Source of the DNA: Psychrobacter sp.
Lineage (GTDB): Bacteria > Pseudomonadota > Gammaproteobacteria > Pseudomonadales > Moraxellaceae
Direction of reading: 5' to 3'
Assembly: GCA_029256865.1 (NCBI GenBank)
Contig: JARIEH010000057.1
Location: 1-5,134 of the forward strand
Length of the DNA: 5,134 bases
The notes beneath the pieces are model-generated. The model made no database searches and was not told the DNA's origin. It worked only from the letters and a program-made list of their open reading frames with translations. Each line of letters opens with the position of its first letter. Position 1 is the first letter of the stretch. This document shows, one piece after another, positions 1 through 5,134 of this stretch. The translations under genes were made by a program, and so were the position numbers.

Positions 1-844
1 CTTGTTTGGCTTTACTGGCTTTGGCACGGAAACGACGAATAAAATCATCTAAATGCGCCCGTGTTTCCTGCTGCTTCTCATACGCTTGCTGCTGCTGCGC
101 CATACGTTCATGACGGGTACGAATAAATTGCTGATAATTACCGGTATAAAGGGTGATTTTTTGTTGCTCAACGTGCAAGATATGACCGACAGTGCCATCT
201 AAAAACGCCTGATCATGCGAGATGACAATGACCAACCCTTCAAATTGATTGATCCACGTCTCAAGCCATAAAATCGCATCCAAATCCAAATGGTTGGTTG
301 GCTCATCGAGTAACAACAAATCCGCACGGCTCATCAACGTCTTCGCTAGATTCAAACGCATACGCCAACCGCCTGAAAACCCTTCTACTGGCAGCTCATG
401 TTGCGTCGTATTAAAGCCAAGGCCTGCCATGATTTGCGCCGCCTTGGTGGGCGTACGGTAACCATCAATTTCATCAAACCGCTGATGCAACACTCCTATC
501 TGCTCATCACTGACCGTGCTTAAGTCATTCATGGCTTCATTGAGCTCATACCATTCTTCGTCACCACCCAGCACATAGTCAATCGCCGTTTGCGCACTTG
601 CGCCAACCTCTTGCGCCATATGCGCCACCTGCCAACTATCAGGAATGCTGATTTCACCTTTATCGAGCGTAACTTCGGTATCGCCTGTGCCCATGTACGT
701 TAGTAATAAGGCAAATAGCGTGGACTTTCCCGTGCCATTATTACCCGTTAAGCCAACCTTGTGGCCTGGATGTAGCTGAAAGCTAGCGCCAGAAAATAAT
801 TCACGGCCATCACGGCGAACACTAACGTCTTTAAATTCGATCAT
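1..844 (-). CDS. yheS: YheS-type ABC-F ATPase, N-terminal part (gene runs off left edge)
   Basis: ABC-F proteins are soluble tandem ATPases that bind the ribosomal E site and act on stalled or non-productive translation; they are not transporters. The visible 281 residues hold the complete first ATPase domain: Walker A GNNGTGKST at residues 34-42, signature motif FSGGWRMRLNLA at 156-167, Walker B LLLLDEP at 176-182 running into TNHLDLDA, and the switch histidine in ISHD at 208-211. Residues from about 240 begin the charged, Gln-rich linker between the two ATPase domains (the tRNA-contacting region in this family), with a QQQQ run at 250-253 and RFRAKASKAKQ at the cut end. The start MIEFKDVSVRR and the block from FSGGW to ISHD resemble E. 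coli YheS (about 637 aa), so more than half the gene lies outside the window. The ATG at 844-842 gives a family-like N-terminus, but the ribosome-binding site is weak (GAG at 860-858, 13 nt away). Residues 49-64 appear longer than the matching E. coli loop. Family assignment is firm; YheS rather than Uup or EttA is judged from remembered sequence similarity. Confidence 0.93.
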   Translation of the reverse strand, partial: MIEFKDVSVRRDGRELFSGASFQLHPGHKVGLTGNNGTGKSTLFALLLTYMGTGDTEVTLDKGEISIPDSWQVAHMAQEVGASAQTAIDYVLGGDEEWYELNEAMNDLSTVSDEQIGVLHQRFDEIDGYRTPTKAAQIMAGLGFNTTQHELPVEGFSGGWRMRLNLAKTLMSRADLLLLDEPTNHLDLDAILWLETWINQFEGLVIVISHDQAFLDGTVGHILHVEQQKITLYTGNYQQFIRTRHERMAQQQQAYEKQQETRAHLDDFIRRFRAKASKAKQ

Positions 845-923
845 AGATTTTTTTCATCTCAATGTATTTTTAGCAAAACACTTTCATAAGTAAAGCACAC
901 ACAGCGTGCGCTAATTGCGGGCT

Positions 924-952
924 ATTATTTCAAACGCGCTCTCTATAGGCAA
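924..952 (-). promoter_or_regulatory. Candidate sigma-70 promoter for yheS
   Basis: Reading the minus strand, TTGCCT (952-947, 4 of 6 to the -35 consensus) is followed after exactly 17 bp by AATAAT (929-924, 5 of 6 to the -10 consensus). Transcription would begin near 917 and give a leader of about 70 nt before the ATG at 844. It is the best promoter-like pair I found upstream of the gene, but it is a pattern match only. Confidence 0.4.
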
Positions 953-1036
953 ACAATTAAAAAAGTATTTTAAATCCAAGCAGTTATTCTCAGCAGCAGT
1001 TAGATTAGTAAAGAACCGCTAGAATGGCAAAGGCTA

Positions 1037-1072
1037 TTGACAAACTCAAGTAAACCCCCATTATGATATACT
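1037..1072 (+). promoter_or_regulatory. Candidate erpA promoter (TTGACA and extended -10)
   Basis: A perfect -35 hexamer TTGACA lies at 1037-1042. Two overlapping -10 choices follow: TATGAT at 1062-1067 (5 of 6, but a 19-bp spacer) and the extended -10 TGATATACT at 1064-1072 (TG, one base, then TATACT), which can work with a poor -35. Either would start transcription at about 1074-1080 and leave a leader of roughly 255 nt ahead of erpA. I see no clear match to either class of IscR site. Confidence 0.5.
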
Positions 1073-1120
1073 GTCTGACATAATTTATAGTAAGCAGCTA
1101 GGCTGTTTTTATATCAATAG

Positions 1121-1131
1121 GATATAATATC
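1121..1131 (+). promoter_or_regulatory. Possible second erpA -10 element inside a palindrome
   Basis: A perfect TATAAT sits at 1123-1128 inside the 11-bp palindrome GATATAATATC. An adjacent ATATC at 1111-1115 also forms an inverted pair with GATAT at 1121-1125. No good -35 hexamer lies 16-18 bp upstream, so this is either an activator-dependent promoter, an operator overlapping a promoter, or an AT-rich coincidence. Confidence 0.25.
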
Positions 1132-1171
1132 TAGCATCTTTATCATCATTTTTAGCAGACGATAATAAGAT

Positions 1172-1222
1172 ATTACTCGCAGCAGTTACTTACAGTAATC
1201 ACTATTAAACACTAGTAATCAC
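1172..1222. repeat. Clustered TTACT/AGTAA elements with a 9-bp direct repeat
   Basis: AGTAATCAC occurs at 1194-1202 and again at 1214-1222, offset by exactly 20 bp. The first copy also forms the palindrome TTACT-tac-AGTAA (1186-1198) with the preceding bases, and a further ATTACT lies at 1172-1177. Four related half-sites within 51 bp of the erpA leader could be a regulator-binding cluster, but no known regulator is recognised. Confidence 0.4.
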
Positions 1223-1324
1223 ACGACAGTACCCATCCAAGTCCATCACATCGCCACTCATAGATTGTCGTCATTAACGCTGCCAATCACAATCGGACGA
1301 CGATGGCATTTGATATTAGTCACC

Positions 1325-1329
1325 GAGGT
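1325..1329 (+). promoter_or_regulatory. Ribosome-binding site that fixes the erpA start
   Basis: GAGGT lies 4 nt before the ATG at 1334 and is the only purine-rich Shine-Dalgarno-like element near the 5' end of the frame. It supports the ATG over the upstream in-frame TTG at 1265. Confidence 0.75.
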
Positions 1330-1333
1330 AGAT

Positions 1334-1714
1334 ATGAATACACAAACCAATCAATACGATCCAAACTCAAACCAGCCTGTAGATCCCACTGCCTTAAATC
1401 TGACTGATAGTGCGGCACAAAAAGTACGTCGTCTGCGTGAGGAAGAAGGGGATACCGATTTAATGTTACGCGTTTATGTGACAGGGGGCGGCTGTTCAGG
1501 TTTTTCTTATGGCTTTAACTTTGCCAATGATTTGAATGAAGACGACGCCAATTTTGATAATGGCGATGTGACTTTGGTCGTAGATTCGCTTAGTTATCAA
1601 TACTTGCAAGGCTCCACTGTTGATTATACGGAAGGTCTTGAAGGCGCCCGCTTTGTGATTAAAAACCCTAATGCTACTACCACTTGCGGTTGTGGATCGT
1701 CATTCTCTATTTAA
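1334..1714 (+). CDS. erpA: Iron-sulfur cluster insertion protein ErpA
   Basis: ErpA is a cytoplasmic A-type carrier that receives an Fe-S cluster from the assembly machinery and delivers it to apo-proteins; in E. coli its clients include enzymes of isoprenoid synthesis and respiration. The 126-residue product carries the three family cysteines: C54 in [11 protein letters not shown] (51-61), and C118 and C120 in the C-terminal [10 protein letters not shown] (117-126). The stretch [14 protein letters not shown] (94-107) and the tail [17 protein letters not shown] (110-126) are near-identical to E. coli ErpA, which separates it from IscA and SufA. Residues 1-20 are a polar, Asn/Gln-rich extension before the conserved core at LNLTDSAA, slightly longer than in E. 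coli (about 114 aa). The ATG at 1334 was chosen because GAGGT lies 4 nt upstream; the same frame is open from a TTG at 1265, but those 23 residues have no family counterpart. The gene is apparently monocistronic, with no isc or suf genes in view. Confidence 0.96.
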   Translation: MNTQTNQYDPNSNQPVDPTALNLTDSAAQKVRRLREEEGDTDLMLRVYVTGGGCSGFSYGFNFANDLNEDDANFDNGDVTLVVDSLSYQYLQGSTVDYTEGLEGARFVIKNPNATTTCGCGSSFSI

Positions 1715-1756
1715 CCTGATCGGTTCACCTCAAGCGGTTTCTAACCACTGTTCAGT

Positions 1757-1806
1757 CTCTGAGCCGTTAGTTTTACAAAATTAACGGCTAGAGCGGCCTC
1801 TTATTT
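1757..1806 (+). terminator. Probable hairpin terminator after erpA
   Basis: A long stem pairs AGCCGTTAGTTTT (1762-1774) with AAAATTAACGGCT (1777-1789), including one G-U pair, so the innermost pairs must open to form a loop. CTCT (1757-1760) and AGAG (1790-1793) extend it across one bulged G. The stem is strong, but the downstream T-rich run is poor and delayed (TTATTT at 1801-1806), so termination may be inefficient or the hairpin may instead protect the mRNA 3' end. Confidence 0.5.
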
Positions 1807-1914
1807 ACACCTCATTACCGCCTATCTTTTATGGCCATCTTTTATATAGGCACGTCTAGAGTATTGACTCAAAAACACTGATCAAACCCATCCCATCGAT
1901 CCCTCCCCAAAAAT

Positions 1915-2013
1915 GCGATTTATCGCTGCAATTCATGCCTGTTTATAAATACAGGCTTAAACAGTGATGCCCTTATAGAGGATAAATTGGAAGAATAATT
2001 TTTATGGCATCAT
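1915..2013. repeat. Cluster of overlapping, mutually exclusive inverted repeats
   Basis: Several stems crowd here. GCGAT-tt-ATCGC lies at 1915-1926. GCCTGT (1937-1942) pairs with ACAGGC (1951-1956). The overlapping CTGTTTA (1939-1945) pairs instead with TAAACAG (1958-1964), so those two stems cannot coexist. TGATGCC (1965-1971) pairs with GGCATCA (2006-2012) and would enclose a weaker AT-rich stem. All were read by eye without energy calculation. The role is unknown: a structured RNA, an operator array and chance are all possible. Confidence 0.4.
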
Positions 2014-2079
2014 AATTGCAACAACAACTCTGTCTTTAATGAGAATTTTGAGACACTCCTCTTAAAACAATTGAGTGAC

Positions 2080-2142
2080 GCGCCTAGTAACTTATGTAGC
2101 ACGTATAATTTAATATAGCGCCTACTATTTTAGCGCCAATAA
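2080..2142 (+). promoter_or_regulatory. Candidate -10 and flanking GCGCC repeats upstream of Roadblock gene
   Basis: A perfect TATAAT at 2104-2109 lies about 140 bp before the Roadblock start codon, without a convincing -35 at 16-18 bp. It is flanked by related elements GCGCCTAGTA (2080-2089), GCGCCTACTA (2118-2127) and GCGCCAATAA (2133-2142). The latter two belong to TAGCGCC direct repeats 15 bp apart. A weak -35 with flanking repeats would fit a regulator-dependent promoter, but this is inference. Confidence 0.3.
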
Positions 2143-2250
2143 GAAGTGCTCAAAGTGATGGGGTCATCACAAAAGAGAACAGTTGATCATACCAAGCTGT
2201 GCCCGTTACTGATTGTTAATCTATAGTTTTCACGTTTAAGGAATAATAGT

Positions 2251-2607
2251 ATGGCTAAGTTAACACTTGATGCACTAAACGAAATTGACGGCTTCATGGC
2301 AGCCGCACTGGTTGATAGCGAATCAGGTCTAGCACTTGCAACCCTTGGTACAGGTATCGATTTAGAACTTGCAGCGGCTGGTAACACTGAGGTTTTACGC
2401 TCTAAGCGTAAAGTTGCTGACGCTCTAGGTCTTGATGAAAGTATCGAAGATATTCTAATCACCCTTAGCAAACAGTATCATCTGCTACGTCCATTAGTAC
2501 GCAACAGTAACTTATTCTTATACCTAGTACTTGACCGCCAGAAGTCTAACCTGGCCATGGCTCGTCATAACTTAAAAAGCTTTGAGACAGAACTTGAATT
2601 CTCATAA
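2251..2607 (+). CDS. Orphan Roadblock/LC7-domain protein
   Basis: The 118-residue product fits the Roadblock/LC7 fold from end to end: a first helix at about 4-12, a hydrophobic strand and turn [19 protein letters not shown] (15-33), a long helix at about 37-60, strands IEDILITLS (65-73), YHLLRPLV (76-83) and LFLYLVLDR (88-96), and a final helix at about 98-114. Proteins of this fold dimerise and commonly regulate or scaffold small Ras-like GTPases, as MglB does for MglA; which partner this one has cannot be read from the sequence. No GTPase gene adjoins it here. It has no signal peptide or membrane segment and contains no Cys or Trp, so it should be cytosolic. AAGGA at 2238-2242 lies 8 nt before the ATG, a good ribosome-binding site. 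It has its own upstream candidate promoter and ends in tandem hairpins, so it is probably monocistronic. Fold assignment is by eye; the biological role is unknown. Confidence 0.85.
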   Translation: MAKLTLDALNEIDGFMAAALVDSESGLALATLGTGIDLELAAAGNTEVLRSKRKVADALGLDESIEDILITLSKQYHLLRPLVRNSNLFLYLVLDRQKSNLAMARHNLKSFETELEFS

Positions 2608-2635
2608 GCCAATTTAGCATAAAAACTTGGCTTTT
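2606..2635 (+). terminator. First, weaker hairpin overlapping the Roadblock stop codon
   Basis: AAGCCAA (2606-2612) pairs with TTGGCTT (2627-2633), with the T run at 2632-2635. The left arm begins inside the TAA stop codon (2605-2607). The loop is long (14 nt, possibly shortened by TTT/AAA pairing) and the T run short, so this is likely an auxiliary element ahead of the stronger terminator at 2664-2700. Confidence 0.4.
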
Positions 2636-2949
2636 CATCTCCCCTAGAGATAAAGCCTCTTGTAAAAGCATCTCCCTATCACTAGGTAGATGCTTTTTTT
2701 ATATTATGCGTTATGCTGATTTACCTATAAAAACACTGACAACTCCTATCACTCTACAACTAATAAATAAGCACAAACCGTTAAGCTGTCCTGAAGTAAA
2801 GGTTACTGATTTTGTAATTGCGCATAGTTTTTAATAGCGCTTTGGGCTAAACTGACAAGATTCTTAACGCCGACCATGACAGAGTAAATCCCCTATAAAT
2901 ACAAGCGGTGTTGCCATATATCATAACGAATAACAACAGATGACATACT
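2608..2949. other. Roadblock-gshA intergenic region (342 bp), no gene
   Basis: The left part carries the two terminator hairpins. The remaining 250 bp or so must contain the gshA promoter, but I find no clear one: TATAAAT at 2894-2900 is the best -10-like element (about 50 bp before the start codon) and lacks a matching -35. A perfect AGTAA-agg-TTACT palindrome lies at 2795-2807. No plausible small gene was seen on either strand. Confidence 0.6.
2664..2700 (+). terminator. Strong rho-independent terminator after the Roadblock gene
   Basis: AAAAGCATCTCCCTA (2664-2678) pairs with TAGGTAGATGCTTTT (2683-2697) with a single mismatch and a TCAC loop, followed directly by seven Ts at 2694-2700. This is a textbook intrinsic terminator and separates the Roadblock gene from gshA. 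The A run at 2664-2667 makes it partly suitable for the opposite direction too, but no minus-strand gene is nearby. Confidence 0.92.
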
Positions 2950-4512
2950 ATGAGTGATTTTTCCCAATTTAAGATTCCAGACTGGATGAGTAGTCAACAT
3001 TTAACTGGAATGCTACGTGGTATCGAGAAAGAAGGCTTGCGGATTAAACCTGATGGGTACTTGAGTCGAGCACCACATCCAGAGAAGCTCGGCTCAAAAC
3101 TGACGCATCCATTTATTACCACCGATTATTCAGAGAATCTACTTGAACTGGTCACAGACCCTAGAAACTCCCCTAAAGATACGCTGATGGTCTTGCGTCA
3201 GCTACACGTATTAGTGCATCGAGCCTTACCTGAAGAAGAGTTAATGTGGCCGCTGTCTATGCCCTATATGCGCTCAGCTGAAGATGAGGACATCCCTCTG
3301 GCAGACTTTGGCAGCTCCAACACTGGCAAGCTTAAAACCCTATATCGTAGTGGTCTTGGCGTCCGCTATGGTCGTCGAATGCAAGCCATCGCAGGTTTGC
3401 ATTATAACTTATCATTTGGCGATGAGTTATTTGAATCATGGCAAGCACAAACACCCGAAGCAAACGATTTGACTCTAACAGAGTTCAAAAATGACAAGTA
3501 TCTCGGTCTGATTCGTAATTTTAAGCGCTTAACCAGCCTCGTGCTCTATCTACTAGGGGCAAGCCCTAACGTCTCTCCTTGCTTTTTGGCAGGTCGTGAG
3601 CATGACTTGATACTCCAAAACGACTCAACCTATTATAAGCCTACCGCTACCAGCTTACGTATGAGCAAACTTGGCTATACCAATAGTGTGCAAGAAAACC
3701 TCGACATTCGCTATAACAATCTACCTGAGTACATTGCAGGTTTACGTCGCGCCATTCAAACACCACATGAAAGCTTTCAAAAACTGGGTTTAAATGATGC
3801 TGACGGCAATCCGATACAGATTAATGATCATATTTTACAAATAGAAAATGAATACTACAGTCCTATTCGCCCCAAACAAATCGCTGACCGTGGAGAGACA
3901 CCAACAGAAGCTTTAGAACGTCGTGGTATCGCTTATGTTGAGTTTCGCGCCATTGACCTTGATCCTTATAGTGATATCGGTATTCGCTTATCCAGCGCCT
4001 GCTTCTTAGAAATCATGGCTTTATACTGTTTACTTAACAGCTCGCCTGACTTACTGCCTGCAGAGGACGAAGAGCTAGCAATTAATCTTGAGCGGGTGGT
4101 CAATGAGGGTCGACGTCATAACCTACATATTGTCAATGAGGGTAAAGAGACTCCATTAGAGAGCTGGATGGTTGAGCATTTAAACAATATGCTACCGCTA
4201 GCGGCACTATTTGACGCGCATTATGGTGGCAACGACTACCGTGCGGCATTGGCACTCATGCAAGGCAAAGCCACTCAATCTGAGTCAACCATCTCCGCCC
4301 AAGTCAATGCCGACAGTGAGCGTTTGGGCGGCATGTGGCAGCTTGGGCTTACCCTAGCGCAGCAACATCGCGATTCTTTATTACAGCAAGCTTTTAGTCC
4401 AAACACCCAAGCTAAGTATGAAGTGTTGGCCGAAAAATCTATCTTGCAACAAGCAGAGATCGAAAAGGCAGAAACAGAAGACTTTATGGAGTTTATACAG
4501 CAGTATCGTTAA
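2950..4512 (+). CDS. gshA: Glutamate-cysteine ligase GshA
   Basis: GshA joins glutamate and cysteine using ATP to form gamma-glutamylcysteine, the first and rate-limiting step of glutathione synthesis, in the cytosol. The 520-residue product matches the proteobacterial class 1 enzyme (E. coli, 518 aa) along its length: RGIEKEGLRI (23-32), ITTDYSENLLEL (56-67), MWPLSMP (99-105), SNTGKLKTLYRSGLGVRYG (123-141), AGLHYNLSF (148-156), ATSLRMSKLGYTN (233-245), LQIENEYYSPIRPK (296-309) and YVEFRAIDLDP (329-339). By comparison with E. coli, E26, D59, E66, H151, R237 and R333 should be the metal- and substrate-binding residues, all retained. The ATG at 2950 gives the expected N-terminus although no good ribosome-binding site precedes it, hinting at modest translation. 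The frame closes with three consecutive in-phase stops, TAA TGA TAA (4510-4518). The second-step gene gshB is not in the window. dsbB follows 89 bp downstream. Confidence 0.97.
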   Translation: MSDFSQFKIPDWMSSQHLTGMLRGIEKEGLRIKPDGYLSRAPHPEKLGSKLTHPFITTDYSENLLELVTDPRNSPKDTLMVLRQLHVLVHRALPEEELMWPLSMPYMRSAEDEDIPLADFGSSNTGKLKTLYRSGLGVRYGRRMQAIAGLHYNLSFGDELFESWQAQTPEANDLTLTEFKNDKYLGLIRNFKRLTSLVLYLLGASPNVSPCFLAGREHDLILQNDSTYYKPTATSLRMSKLGYTNSVQENLDIRYNNLPEYIAGLRRAIQTPHESFQKLGLNDADGNPIQINDHILQIENEYYSPIRPKQIADRGETPTEALERRGIAYVEFRAIDLDPYSDIGIRLSSACFLEIMALYCLLNSSPDLLPAEDEELAINLERVVNEGRRHNLHIVNEGKETPLESWMVEHLNNMLPLAALFDAHYGGNDYRAALALMQGKATQSESTISAQVNADSERLGGMWQLGLTLAQQHRDSLLQQAFSPNTQAKYEVLAEKSILQQAEIEKAETEDFMEFIQQYR

Positions 4513-4601
4513 TGATAAAATAAGCACTCTATTTCAGCCAGAAGCGACTAAATGCTTGATATTTAATGAGACACCAACCATTCTTTAAGAGTATGTACTA
4601 G

Positions 4602-5126
4602 ATGCAAAGATTCACCACTTATCGTCACCTACAAGTGTTTTTAGTCATTATGACCGTGATCGGAATGAGCTTTGCATTATTCTTTTTACAAAGACATATG
4701 GGTTTTTCGCCTTGTCCGCTCTGTATTTTTCAGCGTATCGGTTTAATGATAATGGGTGGCTTTGCCTTAGTGGCTGCGCTCCTAAACCCCAAATCAATGG
4801 CTATTAAACTTGTATTGTGGCTTGGTAGTTTGGCTGGTATTGTTTGGTCCACTGGCGTCGCTGCACGTCATGTTTGGCTACAGCATTTACCTCCTGATCA
4901 AGTGCCTACCTGCGGCCCTGGTCTAGATTACTGGTTAGATACTCTGCCTATGCAGCAGGTTTTTAATGAGGTGCTATCCGGTTCTGGAGAATGTGCCAAC
5001 GTTGATTGGGTGTTTCTAGGATTGAGTATTCCTGAGCAATCCCTGATACTTTTTAGTGTACTCTTACTGACTCATGTATTAATATTTTGGCGCATCATAC
5101 GTCCTATGGTATCTACTCGTACCTGA
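4602..5126 (+). CDS. dsbB: Disulfide bond formation protein DsbB
   Basis: DsbB is an inner-membrane protein that reoxidises periplasmic DsbA and passes the electrons to quinones. The 174-residue product shows four membrane segments at about 10-29, 43-61, 67-86 and 144-163. The first periplasmic loop carries the C38-P-L-C41 pair, followed by R45, the arginine placed near the quinone in E. coli DsbB (R48 there). The second loop carries C104 and C131, the pair that exchanges with DsbA. Length and cysteine spacing match the family (E. coli about 176 aa). The sequence SIPEQSL (142-148) has Gln where many homologues have Trp after the Pro-x pair; this is from memory and probably neutral. An in-frame TAG at 4599-4601 directly precedes the ATG, so 4602 is the earliest ATG start in frame; AAGAG at 4587-4591 is a weak ribosome-binding site. 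No terminator separates it from gshA, so co-transcription is possible. dsbA is not in view. Confidence 0.96.
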   Translation: MQRFTTYRHLQVFLVIMTVIGMSFALFFLQRHMGFSPCPLCIFQRIGLMIMGGFALVAALLNPKSMAIKLVLWLGSLAGIVWSTGVAARHVWLQHLPPDQVPTCGPGLDYWLDTLPMQQVFNEVLSGSGECANVDWVFLGLSIPEQSLILFSVLLLTHVLIFWRIIRPMVSTRT

Positions 5127-5134
5127 TATATCTG

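Larger units (their letters stand above)
845..1333. other. Divergent yheS-erpA intergenic region (489 bp), no gene
   Basis: This spacer separates the divergently transcribed yheS and erpA genes. It holds a candidate minus-strand promoter (924-952), candidate plus-strand promoters at 1037-1072 and 1123-1128, a cluster of TTACT/AGTAA elements at 1172-1222, and a possible stem pairing 1264-1272 with 1296-1304 (9 bp including one G-U pair, 23-nt loop) just upstream of the erpA ribosome-binding site. No open frame with a plausible start, ribosome-binding site and length was seen on either strand. Confidence 0.7.
1715..2250. other. erpA-Roadblock intergenic region (536 bp), no protein gene seen
   Basis: Beyond the erpA hairpin, this gap holds a cluster of inverted repeats at 1915-2013, an imperfect TGTCT...AGACA inverted pair around 2030-2056, and a candidate -10 with GCGCC repeats at 2080-2142 that probably belongs to the Roadblock gene. 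Only very short open frames are present (10-12 codons, e.g. 1913-1948 and 1935-1967), none with a ribosome-binding site. A small noncoding RNA around 1900-2020 is conceivable but no complete promoter was found for one. Confidence 0.6.

Noticed and set aside
86..97. TGC-type trinucleotide run
   Set aside because: It encodes the Gln run in the interdomain linker of the ABC-F protein, which is normally Gln- and Lys-rich; not a separate repeat element.
249..461. 70-codon open frame on the plus strand
   Set aside because: It lies antisense within the YheS-like coding region, which has intact ABC motifs on the minus strand; the plus-strand product resembles nothing and is a shadow.
1265..1333. Upstream TTG start giving ErpA a 23-residue N-terminal extension
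   Set aside because: The extension has no ErpA counterpart and no ribosome-binding site, whereas GAGGT sits just before the ATG at 1334.
1303..1407. Out-of-frame ATG opening a frame of about 34 codons that overlaps the start of erpA
   Set aside because: No Shine-Dalgarno element, no recognisable product, and most of it lies inside erpA in another phase.
1913..1967. Two tiny open frames (ATG at 1913 and at 1935, 10-11 residues each)
   Set aside because: Neither has a ribosome-binding site, and the bases are better explained by the inverted repeats there.
2038..2053. Fur-box-like sequence AATGAGAATTTTGAGA
   Set aside because: Only about half of the inverted-repeat consensus is matched and the right half is poor; an AT-rich chance match is likely.
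2187..2471. 94-codon minus-strand open frame
   Set aside because: Antisense shadow of the Roadblock gene; low-complexity Ser/Ala/Arg-rich product without a family match.
2795..2807. Palindrome AGTAA-agg-TTACT, using the same half-site as the element at 1186-1198 in the erpA leader
   Set aside because: The half-sites are in the opposite orientation, only 5 bp long and common in AT-rich DNA, so a shared regulator is not supported.
3284..3472. 62-codon plus-strand open frame within gshA
   Set aside because: Out-of-phase shadow of the unbroken gshA reading frame.
4593..4601. ATG TAC TAG mini-frame directly before dsbB
   Set aside because: A two-codon frame that only serves to show an in-frame stop ahead of the dsbB ATG; no sign of a leader peptide.

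Overview
This window looks like ordinary chromosomal DNA from a gamma-proteobacterium of the Moraxellaceae, most likely Psychrobacter or a close relative. The basis is protein style: ErpA, GshA and DsbB all match the gamma-proteobacterial forms, and a stand-alone Roadblock/LC7 protein of this kind is a pattern I associate with Moraxellaceae. The moderately AT-rich intergenic DNA and long intergenic spacers fit too. The genus is an inference; no rRNA or other marker gene is present.

Layout: (1) Positions 1-844, minus strand: the N-terminal 281 codons of a YheS-type ABC-F ATPase, cut by the left window edge. (2) 845-1333: a divergent intergenic region with a candidate promoter for yheS on the minus strand and one or two for erpA on the plus strand, giving erpA a leader of roughly 200-260 nt. 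(3) 1334-1714: erpA, an A-type iron-sulfur carrier, followed by a hairpin that may be a terminator. (4) 1715-2250: a 536-bp gap with several inverted repeats and a candidate promoter. (5) 2251-2607: a 118-residue Roadblock/LC7-fold protein followed by two tandem terminator-like hairpins, the second very convincing. (6) 2608-2949: gene-free spacer. (7) 2950-4512: gshA, glutamate-cysteine ligase. (8) 4602-5126: dsbB, the quinone-linked oxidase of the periplasmic disulfide pathway, 89 bp behind gshA on the same strand and possibly co-transcribed.

Three of the five genes concern thiol or Fe-S chemistry: ErpA delivers clusters, GshA makes the glutathione precursor, and DsbB drives periplasmic disulfide formation. 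The strong terminator after the Roadblock gene separates erpA and the Roadblock gene from gshA-dsbB, so this is a neighbourhood rather than one operon. YheS acts on the ribosome and is unrelated in function.

No phage, transposon, CRISPR, toxin-antitoxin or tRNA/rRNA signal was seen. I found no convincing new system. The items most worth a second look are the orphan Roadblock protein, the long erpA leader with repeated AGTAATCAC elements, and the potentially structured noncoding stretch at about 1913-2013.
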